Assembly: GCA_014904985.1 (NCBI GenBank)
Contig: MU128926.1
Location: 146,644-210,643, forward strand
Direction of reading: 5' to 3'
Length of the DNA: 64,000 bases
DNA from: Hydnum rufescens UP504
Taxonomy: Eukaryota; Basidiomycota; Agaricomycetes; Cantharellales; Hydnaceae
Shown here: piece after piece, positions 1-11,818 of the stretch
Position numbering within the stretch: the stretch's first letter is position 1
Layout of the letters: each line of letters starts with the position of its first letter
Notes under the pieces: model-generated
What the model was told of the DNA's origin: nothing
What the model saw: the letters and a program-made list of their open reading frames with translations, nothing else
The model's database searches: none
Made by a program: the position numbers and the translations under genes

Positions 1-160
1 ATATATTCATTTAATTATGCCCAGGTCCCACACCCCAGTCCTCGTTTAATACTTCCTTCTGTTATAGATAGGAAAGGACTCCGGGGGGGGACAGGTCCGA
101 AGACACCAATTCTACATATGAAACGAGGACTGCATGAACGTAGGGCAGAGTTTAGCCACA

Positions 161-1083
161 TTATGACGGCAGAGGCGCGGGATCGATCAGTTCTGAGACT
201 TTTCGCCTCCACGAAACAAGATTGGGCCGATTTAGCACCTCTTCTCGCAGCTGCTTGCTCCCCCCCAAAGCAACGTGTAAATAAGCGAACACCAGGGCAT
301 CTAGGGCAGTCGGCGCTCTGGAAAATAGGGGGAGTCAAAGAATGTCCAGTGCGATTGCATTCCAATATAACGCACGATGACCCAAGAAACCACTCGTCAT
401 CACCCAGTCGATCCGAGACGGACTGTATTGCATCACGATATCGAATTAATGTAGTCACAGAGGGGGTAGAGCGTCCCCATATTGGAATCGGAGCTCTGAG
501 TCCGGGTAGCAGCGGGAGTTGGCGCTGAAACAGAGCAACCAAATCCACAATATTAGGAGTATCCAAGAAATTCTTTATTGAGAAATGATGGGGTATTGAT
601 ACTGCCTAAAACTCGATAAATTCAGCTACCGTCAGAGGAAATAAACCCTGGATCACGTACCAATGCATTGTGGACTACGCCTTCGAGTAAAGCAATCCAT
701 GCACGAGACTCATCTCTGGACTGTTCGTCCCGGTACCCTTCAAGTTCATCTAGAGGCGAACGTAGTACTGAATCCACCCAGGCGGGGATCCGTGTTGGAC
801 CCAGCAAGTCGCCGGTCGGCAAATGAAGAGCAGGTAGCGCGCCATTTATCCCGCCGTCAGGACTAATATCCCAGCGCAACGAAATATTAGTGATACCCCG
901 AAGTGCGAGGTATGCCTGCCACTTTAAACATTCGACATCTCTACTCAGACGAGGCGACGTGGATAAATTTGGCGAATGAATCCACAAAGTTGGAGATGCG
1001 GGCCGTGACGTTACCGACTGGCCAGGGTACACGTGTAGGGGAAACAGAGCAAATAATTTTCTTAGTGGAGCTGGCATGGTCAT
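161..1083 (-). CDS. SAM37: SAM37/TOM37 (metaxin-like) mitochondrial outer-membrane import protein
   Basis: Three exons join cleanly: 1083..661, 524..376 and 317..161 (stop TAA). The introns have GTACGT/CAG and GTGCGT/CAG ends, and the product is about 243 aa. The first ATG of two (1083, 1077) opens MTMPAPLRKLFALFPLHVYPG. The N-terminal half has the thioredoxin/GST-like pattern of the Tom37/metaxin family (VECLKWQAYLALRG, then LPALHLPTGDLL). The last exons carry the GST-C-like part (YRDAIQSVSDRLGDDEWFLGS, then TALDALVFAYLHVAL). Sam37 proteins are subunits of the outer-membrane sorting and assembly complex, which inserts beta-barrel proteins. The product is somewhat short for the family, which often exceeds 300 aa, and I see no C-terminal membrane helix. 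Splice-aware comparison would settle whether a further exon is missing. Identification rests on recognised family motifs. Confidence 0.75.
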
Positions 1084-1369
1084 CGCGCCGTATGGACTAC
1101 CCATACTGTGCAGTGCTGAGATCCGGGCTCTGCCGCGCCCAGTTCCCACGGACTAACGTGACTGGCCAGGACCGATAACAATGTCTTGGAGATTTCTCAC
1201 TCTCACTGGGACACGACAGGAATCCAAGGTGCAATAAACGGTACCTTAGACCTAGGCTAGTGCTGGGTAGATGACTAGGGGGGTCAAGGGACGACTTTAC
1301 TCATCGTCGAAGTCGATCCCTCCACAGAAATTAATTCGGGCGCACAACACATTATAGACATATAAGGCT

Positions 1370-2795
1370 TTAAAATGTCGTACCAATGTCACCGAACTTG
1401 ATATTAGAATAAGTGACGGATGAGCCTGGAGAATTGGCCTCGACGCTGGCAGGCAATCCCGAGCTGGGAGAACACGTCCCTCGTGCAACACCTGGGGTCG
1501 TGACAGACTTCGTGGCAGGATAATCACTGTCAAGCCATAGCATATTTTCCGCGTAGTCATCCCACAGGCTCATCACCAGCACCATTCCTTTGGAGAAGGC
1601 CGTACCCATCCCAGTCAACCCGCCCTTGCTCTCGAAGGAGTTTGTATCGCCGAACGCGGCCTTCTGAGCGTTGCAGAATTGTCTGTGATAGAGTCGTAGG
1701 GAGCCAGACCGGCAATGCTAGTATGGGAGTTCCGGATAACTTTGCCGTTCTGCACGTATAGGCGGCGGATCTCGGAGAGTGCGCCGGTACTGGTATTATC
1801 GACGGTGATGAACTGGGTCACCACGGTGAACTTGGAGCTAGTATCCACGGCGAGACCGCGGCCGTAGAAGGTTGTATTGCCCATACGATACGAGTTGAAA
1901 TCGCAGCCATCCTTATCACATACACCCCCATATCTATTGGAACCATCCCCACAAGCCCGATCCAGAGCAGCGTGTCTGACCGTGGACAGTGCATGCATGA
2001 GGTGTGTAGGCGGCCGAGACAGAATTTGCCTCCCAAACATCCATCTCAGTGCAGCACGTGCCGTATTGGCCAGTTCCTGAATTGCCGTTATTGCTGGAGG
2101 GCGTCCAGTTGAGTACGTTGGCCTGAAAAAAGAGAATGAGAGCGTGACCATGGATTATTGTAATATTGTCGATATTGTACCTCGCCGTTAATGAACTTGA
2201 TATCGTGAGGACATTGTGAATCGCAATATCCGGTTCCATATTGAGCACCAGCCTTGTTGGTTGGGTACTTGGCCATGCCACCATCGGCGTCCATTCCTGC
2301 GAAGTAAAGCGCGCCATTGAGACCACAGGGAAGGTTAGAGACGTCGACGTCAAATGTAAATTCTTGGTTCCGGAGCATGAACATTTGGTACTTCGTAGTG
2401 CTGGCCATGAGGTATACACGCGACCCAATGTTTGTAGAGTACGGACCGTGGGTGACGAATTTAAGTGTAAGCGCGTCACCGGCAGTCGTGATACCATACG
2501 TCCCGGTATAGTCTGCCCCATCTAGAGCACAGTTTGCAGCGCAGGTCGCGGGATCAGGGCACAGGGTAGTGTCCCAGGTGTTTCCGGTGTAGCAGTTGGT
2601 AGAGCCAGTCTTTGAATGGAGCCAGCGCCAGTTTGCGTCGAGGACGACACTCCCTTCTTGGACTGTGCAGCCGCCGCTCGTGGTGCATTTGGACCATGTG
2701 AGAGAGGGATGGGATTCCGTCGTTAGGGTGCCGATCTGTTGACCACACACAGCGGTGAGAAGAGAGAACAGTACGAAGGCCACAGAGGTGTGCAT
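1370..2795 (-). CDS. cbh1: GH7 cellobiohydrolase (reducing-end cellulase), no CBM; two compensating frame breaks
   Basis: Secreted glycoside hydrolase family 7 enzyme releasing cellobiose from cellulose chains. The ATG at 2795 opens a signal peptide ([20 protein letters not shown]). Exon 1 is 2795..2181; a 58-bp phase-0 intron (GTACAA..CAG) is followed by exon 2, 2122..1370. The catalytic motif [10 protein letters not shown] puts the nucleophile, aspartate and acid at about E231, D233 and E236, as in known Cel7 enzymes. Many cysteines are present, as expected. The protein ends at GDIGTTF, so there is no linker or CBM1. The frame shifts by an apparent extra G near 1955-1957 (GGG run). It returns by a missing T near 1676 (TTT expected), so the middle 280 bp is read in another frame. 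About 455 aa result if both are corrected. Sequence error and young pseudogene are both possible. Confidence 0.85.
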
Positions 2796-2840
2796 GCTAT
2801 GAAAACTATTGGGTTGAGGCAGATTGCGAGGGACCCAGAG

Positions 2841-2850
2841 GCTTATATAG
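2841..2850 (-). promoter_or_regulatory. TATA box of the GH7 gene
   Basis: On the minus strand this reads CTATATAAGC, about 46-55 bp upstream of the ATG at 2795. Highly expressed secreted-enzyme genes often carry such a TATA element. Position and sequence are seen directly; function is inferred. Confidence 0.45.
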
Positions 2851-4229
2851 AGGCCAGTCGGAAAATATAAGGACGTTGAGGGGAAATTACGGATTACCGA
2901 AGAATCATGGTTCGTGAACTTGGTATCCCTTGAACCAGTTCGATATTTCGATTCTGTAATGTAACATGCTTCAGACCCAAGCCCATCCAAAGCAAAGATG
3001 TGCCCGGCATTGGCTGAGGGGAACGCCAGGCTAAGATGGCATTCTTGCGACGTTGGATAGGGGCCGCAACGTCCCCAGGCTCGAAGAATTGTGAATCTCA
3101 AACACCCACAGTTGCCAAGGGAAAGCACAGTCCGCAGAGGGGGGAAATTAGCTTTATGTATAGCAACGCCATGGCAAATATCCGTTCGACAACTTCGACA
3201 ACGTGCCTTTAGTGGGTAGAGGGATTATTGGAAGGAACGTAAATGCAGCCTCGGAGTCTGTCATGCATGCACCGTAACCGGCATGACTCTGCACCACGTC
3301 CATGAAGTCAATTACTCGTAGAACGTAGAAGCCATCGACATACGAGAGATACTCCGAAACAGAAGCGCAAATGGGGTGGTTCCCCAGGGGATAAGGCTAC
3401 TAGTATGGGGAAGAAGTTCGGGAAAAAATGTTGGGGGGAGTGAGGCGGCCTAGTAAAGGCCGAGTCGCGCCGGTTTGTGATATCGATGAGGGGGACTATC
3501 AGCTACACACCAAAATATATCCTCTAAATGGGATACACAACAATGACAGGCACAGTTGTCAGATTCTTGCCTATTAGGGTAGCCCAGGAGTCAGGGACGT
3601 GGACAGGGGATGGGCAGCGAAAGACTGCATCACCCACATGCCCACCAAGACCTATAACTTCCGTGGTGACAGTGAGGACTGATGTCATCGAGCGAGGGCC
3701 AGGCAGGGGAATAGGGATGAATTCAACGGATATGGGTCGCACTTCGTCCGATGCAGCTCAAGATACTGCGGCGTCATGAATAGGGCAACGAAGCCCCATG
3801 TGCGGGTGATGCATATTAGTGGGACCCGTGAAATTAAGTTGCCTAGTAGCAGAAGTGGTTTGGCATTTGCACTCGATGGTGTAGTCAAGACATCTTGTAG
3901 AGATCTTGCTATCGAGGCTCGGTTTCGGATGAAGGTGATCTACATCCTGAAAGGACTCTTCGAGGGTTTTCGAAGTCTGGCGCCCATAGCTGGCACCCCT
4001 CATCCACTCGCCCCCTGGCACGAATTCTTAGAGGACAGTATTCTGGGGAGTAGGTGAGGATGAGTACTAATATTATGTGGGCACGGCCAAATGCACGCGT
4101 TACAGCCTGGCAGTAAGTCGATTGTCACAGAACTGGACGTGTGACATCCATCTCGTCCTTAGGCAACTGTTCTACGTACTGTCACTCCTGTGGGAGTGAG
4201 TCTAAACATCCCCTCACGCAGACCCCACA
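2851..4229. other. Intergenic stretch without a supported gene
   Basis: Only short reading frames occur on both strands, for example minus-strand frames at 3524-3742 and 3758-4021. None shows a family motif I recognise, and I could not join them by plausible introns. The part next to 2850 should hold the cellulase promoter. The part before 4230 should hold the 5' end of the oxidase gene, whose start codon is not visible in the first recognised exon. Confidence 0.4.
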
Positions 4230-7018
4230 TTGGCTGCTTCGCACCGACGCGGACAGTGCTGGGCAATAGCCTTCGCTGTCGGCGTATTTCTATTCGCATT
4301 TATCCTATCGAGTTTGATCCTGCTCCTCTCCCTTGCACTTGGTATCGGCCTCGACCATTACTGGAAGCCCAAGCCAAGTGCCTCTATCCAGCTCCAGGCC
4401 CCCGCAGATCCTCCCAAAATACCCTTGGATGAGCTTGTTCATCCGCAGCAATTTTATCTAGATCCATCTTGGAACGTGAATGCCCCACAAACCGTCCGGA
4501 TTTTTAATTGGAGTACGCCATTCTTTCGTTTCCTTCCGGCCCGGACTCACGTTGTCCTTGTAGCTATTACGGAAGTAATAAGTCAGCCTGGGGGCTTATG
4601 GAAACGCATGTTGGTCGTGAACAATCAGTCCCCTGGTCCAGTGATTGAAGCAAACTTTGGCGATCGATTAATTGTGTGTCTTTTTTTGTCTTCCCCACCG
4701 TAAGTATCCGACTATTTATACCGTCTAGGTGCATGTCATCAACAATCTTCCTAATGTAACGTCAATTCATTGGCATGGGCAACGTCAGAAAGGTATGTGA
4801 AATCATCTATATATTCATTTTGTCTAATATCGGTGCTTTATCAGGTACAAACTATTATGATGGAACATTTGGGATAACGGTGAGGAGGATGGTATTTTCG
4901 GCCAAACGTATCCTGACTTCGAGTGCGAGCAATGTGGGATACCCCCCAATGGTGGAAGCATGGTTTATAATTTTACTATTCAAAATACTGGTACCTATTG
5001 GTGGCATGCACACGTATCCACTCAGGTGTGCCTCGTTTTTTTCTTCAACGCACTCGAGCTAAGTGATTCGTAGTATGCGGATGGCCTATATGGCGCTCTG
5101 GTTTTACACTCCCCGAACGAAACCGCGAGGAAACTTTCCCCATATGACCGAGAAGTCCTTGTGATGATGGGTGATTATTACTCAACTTTGTGCGGTCCAT
5201 CTCCTGTTTTCCAAGCGACTTGTCTGATGAAGGACTCGACTGCAGTACGCCAGCCCTGGTTTGGAGATACTTGCGCTTCGGAACCGGTATAGATGGCCAG
5301 CCAGGAGATGAGCCCGTCGGTGATGGTGGCATATTTAATGGTATCTCCCAGGCAAATTGCGCATTTGTCCCTGGTACCAATGCCACTCGTCCCAAACGCC
5401 ATCATAGAGGGCGTGGGAATTCTGTAAAATCGACCCTGCGATGGAAGAGGGAACCCGTTAGTATGGTTGACCAGCCTACCATATCAGAGTACTTCACCTG
5501 TGTCGATGATCCCCCAAAATATGGTTCCCTAGAGCTTTCCCATGGGGACACGGTCCGATTTCGACTAATCAATGTCGGTGCGTAATGTTTCAGTCCTGTC
5601 GATCATTCGAAGCTCTCAGCTATTGTTTTTGATCAGGGAGTTTCCCTGCTATGCGATTCTCTATCGATGGACACGCCCTTACCATTGTTGAAGCCGACGG
5701 CGTAGCGGTTGAGCCTCGCACTGTAGACCGTGTCCTGGTCGATGTCGCTCAGGTTTGCAAGTTTCTAGCGTCCTATTTCATCACTGTTGGAAATCTCCCC
5801 ATCCTTAGAGATATAGCGTTATTGTGACTTTGAACAAAGCCGCAGGCGCTTATTGGATGAGGGCTGACATCGAGGTGCGAAATCTCGCAGTACTTCCGTC
5901 GTAACTGAAGTTTGTCACCTATATATATCATATCCAGACCAATCGATTTCGATATCTGCCTCCGCTTTTCAATTCCACGACCTTGGCGGTTCTGAGGCGA
6001 GATCTTAATTCTCTCCACTAGTTGAGGCACGGAATGCTCATCCAGATTCGAAAGATATGGAACGGACCCCAGCACCATGCCTCCGGATGAGGTCGCTCCT
6101 GACATATCTTCCGAGGTGCTTCAGTCGTTTGATACGAGCCGTGATCTTGTCCCCGCAGATAAGATGACTGCCCCTCCAGCTACAAGGCTAGTCTAGGTTC
6201 CTTCCCGTCCATTCTTCAAACTGAAAGTTGAAGAGATCTGGGGAAATTTCAAGGGAAATATCAGTCACTGTGTCAATGCAGTTCGACACGCTTGGGAACT
6301 TCTTATCCTTCTTCGACAAGTATGTTTGATGTACCACGTGTGAACTAGAATTGACGGTGTCATATTCCAGTGTCTCCTGGGAGCCTCTCGTGGATTCGGC
6401 AACTCTGTATAATCTCTATCGGGACCCGAATTATTCCAACCAAGACAACTTGATTCACAGCATCAACGTGGTCCAAACGGTCGACCTCATTGTCAACTCA
6501 TATGACGATAGCGATCATCCATTTCATCTTCATGGACATGAATTCTTCATTGTTGGCGTAAGTCTCTTCCCTTTCTGTGTTTATCATGCAAGATACTCCA
6601 AGTCCCCAGACTAAAATTGTCGTGGCTCTCGATTGTAGCAAGGTGTCGGTTCGTACACGGGCCAAACTCTAAACGTCGATAATCCCATGCGGAGGGACAC
6701 TGTTTCCTTGCCTGCTTCCTCCTGGATCGCCTTGCGTTTTACAGCAGATAACCCAGGCGTGCGTTCTTCTACAATGACTGTATCAAACGCGGATCACTGA
6801 GTGGGAGCTTTCTGTAGTTATGGGCGTTCCATTGCCATATAACCTGGTAAGTACAATGGTCGTGTGGTCGTGTGAGATGATTCAGGACCTCATCCAAAAA
6901 TGGCTGTTCTACTCTCAATAGGCACATGGAGGCTGGACTCATGATGCAGATCGCAAATCTAGATGGACTGGACAAGCTTAGGATTCCAGACGAGCTTCGC
7001 GCCTTCTGTACCAAGTGA
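4230..7018 (+). CDS. Laccase-like multicopper oxidase with N-terminal membrane anchor
   Basis: A multi-exon copper oxidase. All four copper motifs are present: HWHG (about 4768), WWHAH (about 4999), HPFHLHGH (about 6517) and HCHITWH, which forms only after splicing (about 6830 joined to 6923). The position ten residues after the type-1 cysteine is Leu, as in many laccases. The first exon encodes a hydrophobic segment (FLFAFILSSLILLLSLALG), so it is probably a signal-anchored or plasma-membrane form. Introns include 4511-4563, those ending CTAG|GTGCAT and TATCAG|GTACAA, and those around 5193-5250, 5583-5637, 5758-5811, 6547-6638, 6760-6814 and 6847-6920. The stop is TGA at 7016-7018. Oddities: no in-frame ATG in the first exon (it opens at TTG 4230 just after a stop), and apparent one-base deletions near 6015 and 6075. 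One exon end near 6190 is unresolved. Confidence 0.75.
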
Positions 7019-7460
7019 TACCACCACAAAATACAGTTACATCCGTTGCATAATATCACTCCTTTCACTAATTTATGGCGTGGAGAAAACATGCAGCTTT
7101 GAAGGACGAATCTTGTTTATGCCAAGGGCGGTCTCGTACTAGTAGATGATTGTACATGCTTGTACAGAGGCAAGGTTTAAGTACGGCAGCAGTTCTTTCT
7201 TTGTATAAGCTGGGGCGAGGACGAGGCGTCGGGTTCGAAGAGTCGGGCCGATTGTGGAGTTATCTTTGGCGGTGGCAGTGTACAGCCCCTGGGAAGACAC
7301 GAGAGTAAGGTATAAAACAACGCTTTCTACGCGGGGGCTTTGGGCTGTGTTCGCGCTGTTCGTTTTAGGTGGACGGTCCCTGGAAGTTTGAAGGCCACAG
7401 CACTTAAAATTCACCGGCAAAATCCGGTATTCATTTGTTTTCTCCACTGAGCAATAGGGA
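7019..7460. other. Intergenic region between oxidase and RPF2
   Basis: Holds the oxidase 3' end and the RPF2 promoter. A 102-codon minus-strand frame (7139-7447) has no recognisable motif and I do not call it a gene. Confidence 0.4.
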
Positions 7461-8806
7461 ATGCTTCGAACGATGTAAGTTACAAAGGCATCACATTGTT
7501 TGATTTATTCCAAGCCAATGTGTCTTCGCCACATCCTTGTTTTAGCAAGCCCAAGAATGCACGGTCAAAACGAGCATTGGAAGCTCGGGAACCTAAAGAA
7601 GTGGAGACTGCGAAGACAGCTATCTTCGTTCGAGGGACTCACACGGGGGAGACGTTGAATGCAGTTATGAAAGACCTTGTATGTCCCTCCCTTTTTTCTT
7701 GCAATATTATCTTCCCCTTGGCCCATCTCTACTTCGTGCGCAAGGCTTTATACTGAAGCAAGGCTTTATGTCGCCGAAATAATGAACGAACAGATGGCTT
7801 TAAAACGCCCCAATGCAATATCATTCTCGAAAAAGAATGACATCACCCGTTCGAGGACACATCTTCGCTTGACTTCTGGAGCTTGAAGAACGATGCGAGT
7901 CTATTCCTCATTGGACAAGACACAAAGAAACGTCCCGATAACCTCACTTTCGTGCGCATGTTTGACCATCGAGTCCTTGATATGTGTGAAGTAGGAGTGA
8001 CATCTATTGTCGGTATGAGCGACCTCAAAGTACGCCATATCCTATATTCTTTTTTTCCCTATCCCTCACGTTAATCGCGCCCGCTTCCCTCATCATTACC
8101 TTAACCTTCAAATCTATTGGATGTTTTCCAGACGCCGAAATGTACACCAGGACACCGCCCAATAATTCACTTCGCTCCGAATTATTCGACACCCACCCGC
8201 GATTCATCCAGCTCAAATCCATCCTCCTCGACTTTTTCCGAAGGCGATCCCTCTGACAGGATCCTCCTGTCTGGCGTCGAGCACGTCATATCCATCTCTC
8301 TCGGGCCTACCCCCTCCTCCCTCTCCACCTCCGCCCCCACGATATCAGCAACAACGATAGACGACCCCGCCACACTCGACTCGAAAGAATACCTCGCAAC
8401 TCTGCCTTCCATTCATATCCGCACCTATACCATCCAACTCAAAAAATCCGGGACGCGCATCCCGCTCGCACAGCTCACTCCGATGGGCCCACACCTGGAC
8501 CTCATCCTTCGGCGCCACACGCCTGCCGACCCAGCGCTTCTCAAACTCGCGCTGCAAAAACCAAAGCTCGCCAAGTCGGATATCCAGTCTGGTCTCGGCA
8601 AGAAACGCAAGAATGTGGAGACGGACGAGATGGGCGATGTCCGAGGTCAGATCCATCTGGGCAAACAGGACTTGTCATCGCTTCAGGTGCGCAAGATGCG
8701 GGGGCTCAAGGAGGACGGGGGACGGGGCTCTGCCAAGCGGCGGAAATCTTCACGTACGGAGGACGGACAGGACACTGCAGCAGATCCTGTAGGTAGTAAG
8801 GAGTAG
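7461..8806 (+). CDS. RPF2: Ribosome biogenesis factor RPF2 (Brix domain)
   Basis: Rpf2 acts with Rrs1 to bring 5S RNP into pre-60S particles in the nucleolus. A 14-nt first exon (7461-7474, MLRT plus two bases) is spliced to 7546-7678, then 7794-8029 and 8132-8806. The diagnostic N-terminus (KPKNARSKRALEAREPKEVE) and FVRGTHTGETLNAVMKDL are clear. So are the Brix-domain blocks (FLIGQDTKKRPDNLTFVRMF, TPKCTPGHRPIIHFA, EHVISISLGPTP, TPMGPHLDLILRRHTP). The C-terminal tail is basic (GLGKKRKN, LGKQDLSSLQVRKMRGLK). Three one-base discrepancies break the frame: near 7845 (ATCACCC), near 8178 (one T short of GCTTCC) and about 8235 (T run in GACTTTTTCC). With these corrected the product is about 352 aa, the usual length. 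As the gene is essential in yeast, sequence errors are more likely than decay unless another copy exists. Confidence 0.88.
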
Positions 8807-9093
8807 TGGCGTGTATTACCGCTTCCTACAAATGAGTGCCTGAACACGCTAATTACACTAAAGGTACCAAAAAAGAGCACTAGGAGGGGCGGATAGCCCA
8901 GGATAAAGGGAGGATATGAAAGCGAATACATAATGTACTCAAGGTGTATATATATGATCGAATCGAATCATAAACGAGGCAGGACGAAAAAAGAAAAAAA
9001 AAAAAAAGGAAGGGAACATCGACACTGATAAACGGTTTGGTTTCCAAGTTTTAAAAAAGAAAAGCAAGTAAGGTTCGAGTAGAACTGTGCGTT

Positions 9094-11818
9094 CTACACA
9101 TGCACTTTTACCCCAGCACTGGATGAGCCTGCGGGTGAACTGCTTGCGGCTCGTCCAAATGCTCTGATTTCACCTTCAAGTCCTCGAACAGATCCACCTC
9201 CCAGTCCCCCTGCATTTCCACCAAGTCCCGCGCTCGACCCATATCCGGTTCCGAGTGGCGATCCTCGTTCGCATACGGGCGTGGCGACAGAAAAGGCTCC
9301 GGATGAGGCGGTGGCTGTGGCTGAGCTCGCATGATGGACATCGCGCTCGCGGATCGCTCGAGTCTGGGGCGTGGGTGAGTGGGATGATGAGTGCTGAACG
9401 ACGGCTGGGTGTTGAAGCGTTGGGGAAGCCGAAGCTGAAAATCCTGCAGAGCCATCAGCTGACGGTGGTGTTGGGGCTGTTGTTGTGGTTGCTGCTGCTG
9501 CTGTTGGAGAAGGAAAGAGCGCTGCACCTCCTCCTGCTGTTGATGATTGAACGACGTGATATGATCGTGAGCGTACTGATTCGCCAGGCTCAAGTCCTGA
9601 TACGTGTTCGCCTGATGCACCCAGCCCCCCAGGTTGCGCGCGTCGAGATCGAGGGCGTCCAGAGTGCTCGTCTCCGAACTCGACTGTACCAACGGGGAGG
9701 ACGGTACCATCGATGGTAGAGGGACCGATTCCTGCTGCATCTGTTGCTGATGGTTGTTGCTGCTGTTGGTCTGAGGAATCCCCGCGAGGGAAGAAGGGTG
9801 GGAGTGCCCGTTGGAGGTCTCTTTGCCTAATTTCGCCGGAGCCGATGCCGTTGAAGGAACGGTCCCATTCAGCTCTGAGACGAGGTGGGGAGAGGCTCCC
9901 GTCTTGTTGTTGGGCTGGGGTCGCACCTGCGGCACCTGTTGCAGGGGAGCGAAGTCCTGCTGTGGAGGGGGAGGAAAGTAGGAATTGTACTGTGGGGGTT
10001 GGTGGGGCACGCTCGGCGATGACTGTAGAAGGCCGGGACTCGGGGTGCCGTTCCTGCTGGGCTGACCTGGGCGAGACGGGGTATGTGCTGGATGAGCCGC
10101 CTGTTGAGCCATGTTCATATGCTGTAGCAACATATGCATTTGGTGGTCGCTGGGGGCCATTGGGGAGCCAAAGTGAGTGTGGCCCATCGAGGTCGCCAGC
10201 ATTTGATTGCCTTGTGAATGAAGCTGGCGGAGCTGGTTCATCTGGCCTTGAGAGAGATGAGAGAATGGGTGAGGATAAGGGGAAGGACTGGGATAAGCTT
10301 GGGAGGCCAATTGGTGTGGATGATGCTGTGTTGGGGCGTGGAGTGTCGGGATCGCAGAGTTCCATGACTGTGAGCCGGCGAGATGAAGGTCGTGATGGTT
10401 GTTGTGACGAGGATCCTCCATTGGCATCGAAATCATCGTCGGACGGCCGTGAGCGCTTGAGTCCTCGTACGACTGGTTCTGGATCGGTATCGGGGGCGTG
10501 GAAGGAAAATGGGGATTCATTGCTGATAGATCCATATTGTTCGATGGGTTCCAATTTGGTTCCCCCTGTGGAGGAAGACGAAGGTCTGGATGGGATGGGT
10601 AAGAGAAGGCTTGACCCGCGAGAGGCCAGGCGAGATCTGGAGTATTGGCCATTTCCAGGGACAAGGGCGGCGTGGTAATAGGAGGCTGGTGCGGTCCCTG
10701 AGAAGTATTGTTGGAGTATTTAGAGGATGAAGACGAGGCAAAGAAATCAAGGGATGGTTAACTCACCTGGTCGAGCGGATGCGTTGAAGAAGAAGGGGTT
10801 GCCATGGGAGGTGGGAGGTGGTCCCGACTGAGACGGGGGCCTACCGAAGGGGTACTGCTGGGAATGGGAGGCGATGGCTGGGGCGACGATTTCTGAGATT
10901 GGGGGGAGACGATCTGACCTTGTGGAGGAGAGAGGCGAGGAGAGATCGTCTTGGGATCGCTCTGTGGGCGCGATTTGGGATTGGGGTTGGGGTTGCCCGG
11001 GCGATTGGTTTGTTGCAGGCCTCCCAGTTGACCCGGACGAGGGGAGGCCTGAGCGAGAGGGGGTGATGGACGGGTTGGATGTTGAGCTCGGGAATCTGGA
11101 TGTGTCTTTGGCGGCACGAAAGGACTGGGAGGGGGAGGGTGGTTGACCCAGAAAGGAATGGTTGCCGTTCCCATTGTTGTTGGAGGGAACGGCAGGGGAA
11201 GTTGGTTCTGCGAAGGCAGCCATGGCGGTCCTGCTGCTTCGTGGGTCGCGAAAATCTGGACGAAAGTCCTGACGAAAGGACTCGCGAAAGTCGGTGGGAG
11301 TGGCCTCGTAGCCTGCACTGGTCCCGGGACGTTGGGCGACAGAGACTTCATCGGCATTGGTGCCCCGGCGTTTCTCCGTGGTACGGTTCTGAGCCTTTGC
11401 GTTGGAGGTAGAGAGGCTGGTGTGGAGGCTAGTGAGCTCCTTCATCATGGACTCGTTTTGGTCTGGTTTGTCCGAGTGAACCGTTTGAGCGTGTTGGCGG
11501 AGGTTGTCCAAGCGAGAAAACTGCTTGCCGCAATGGCAGCTGAAAGGACGCTCCCCCGTATGTTTTCTGCGCGAGGGGAGGAGGGGGCGGAGTGTCAGTC
11601 CTGTTCGCCGCGACACAAACGCGCACAGACCTGACGTGGCGGGCAAGGTGCTCGCTGCGAGAAAAGACCATGCGACATTCTCCGAATCCGCGACATTGAA
11701 AGGACTTGCTTGGTGTTGCGCGGTATCGCTTCACGACACCCTGAGCAGTGGTAGTGTTGGAGGCAGTGGCGGCTGGGGGTGAGCCAGACGCCTCCTGTCG
11801 TGGCGGCGACGCACTCAT
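9094..11818 (-). CDS. C2H2 zinc-finger transcription factor (two fingers, long disordered tail)
   Basis: Exons 11818..11631, 11566..10767 and 10697..9094 give 863 aa. Two tandem fingers are built across the first intron: [22 protein letters not shown] (about residues 41-62), then [12 protein letters not shown] and [17 protein letters not shown]. Spacings are C-x5-C-x12-H-x3-H and C-x-C-x12-H-x4-H. This finger pair is typical of fungal stress/nutrient regulators of the Usv1/Rgm1/Com2 kind. The exact orthologue is not assignable by eye. The tail is rich in Ser, Pro and Gln. It contains a block also seen in basidiomycete relatives as I remember them ([29 protein letters not shown]). The splice phase selects the frame that reads [19 protein letters not shown] second frame stays open alongside it for over 500 codons (see findings). 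Confidence 0.8.

Noticed and set aside
3524..4060. Possible small secreted protein gene on the minus strand
   Set aside because: Several overlapping frames, none with a signal peptide, a known domain or consistent introns.
9713..10678. 321-codon plus-strand ORF
   Set aside because: Antisense of the zinc-finger gene's low-complexity tail. It has no family motif, and the spliced minus-strand gene explains the region.
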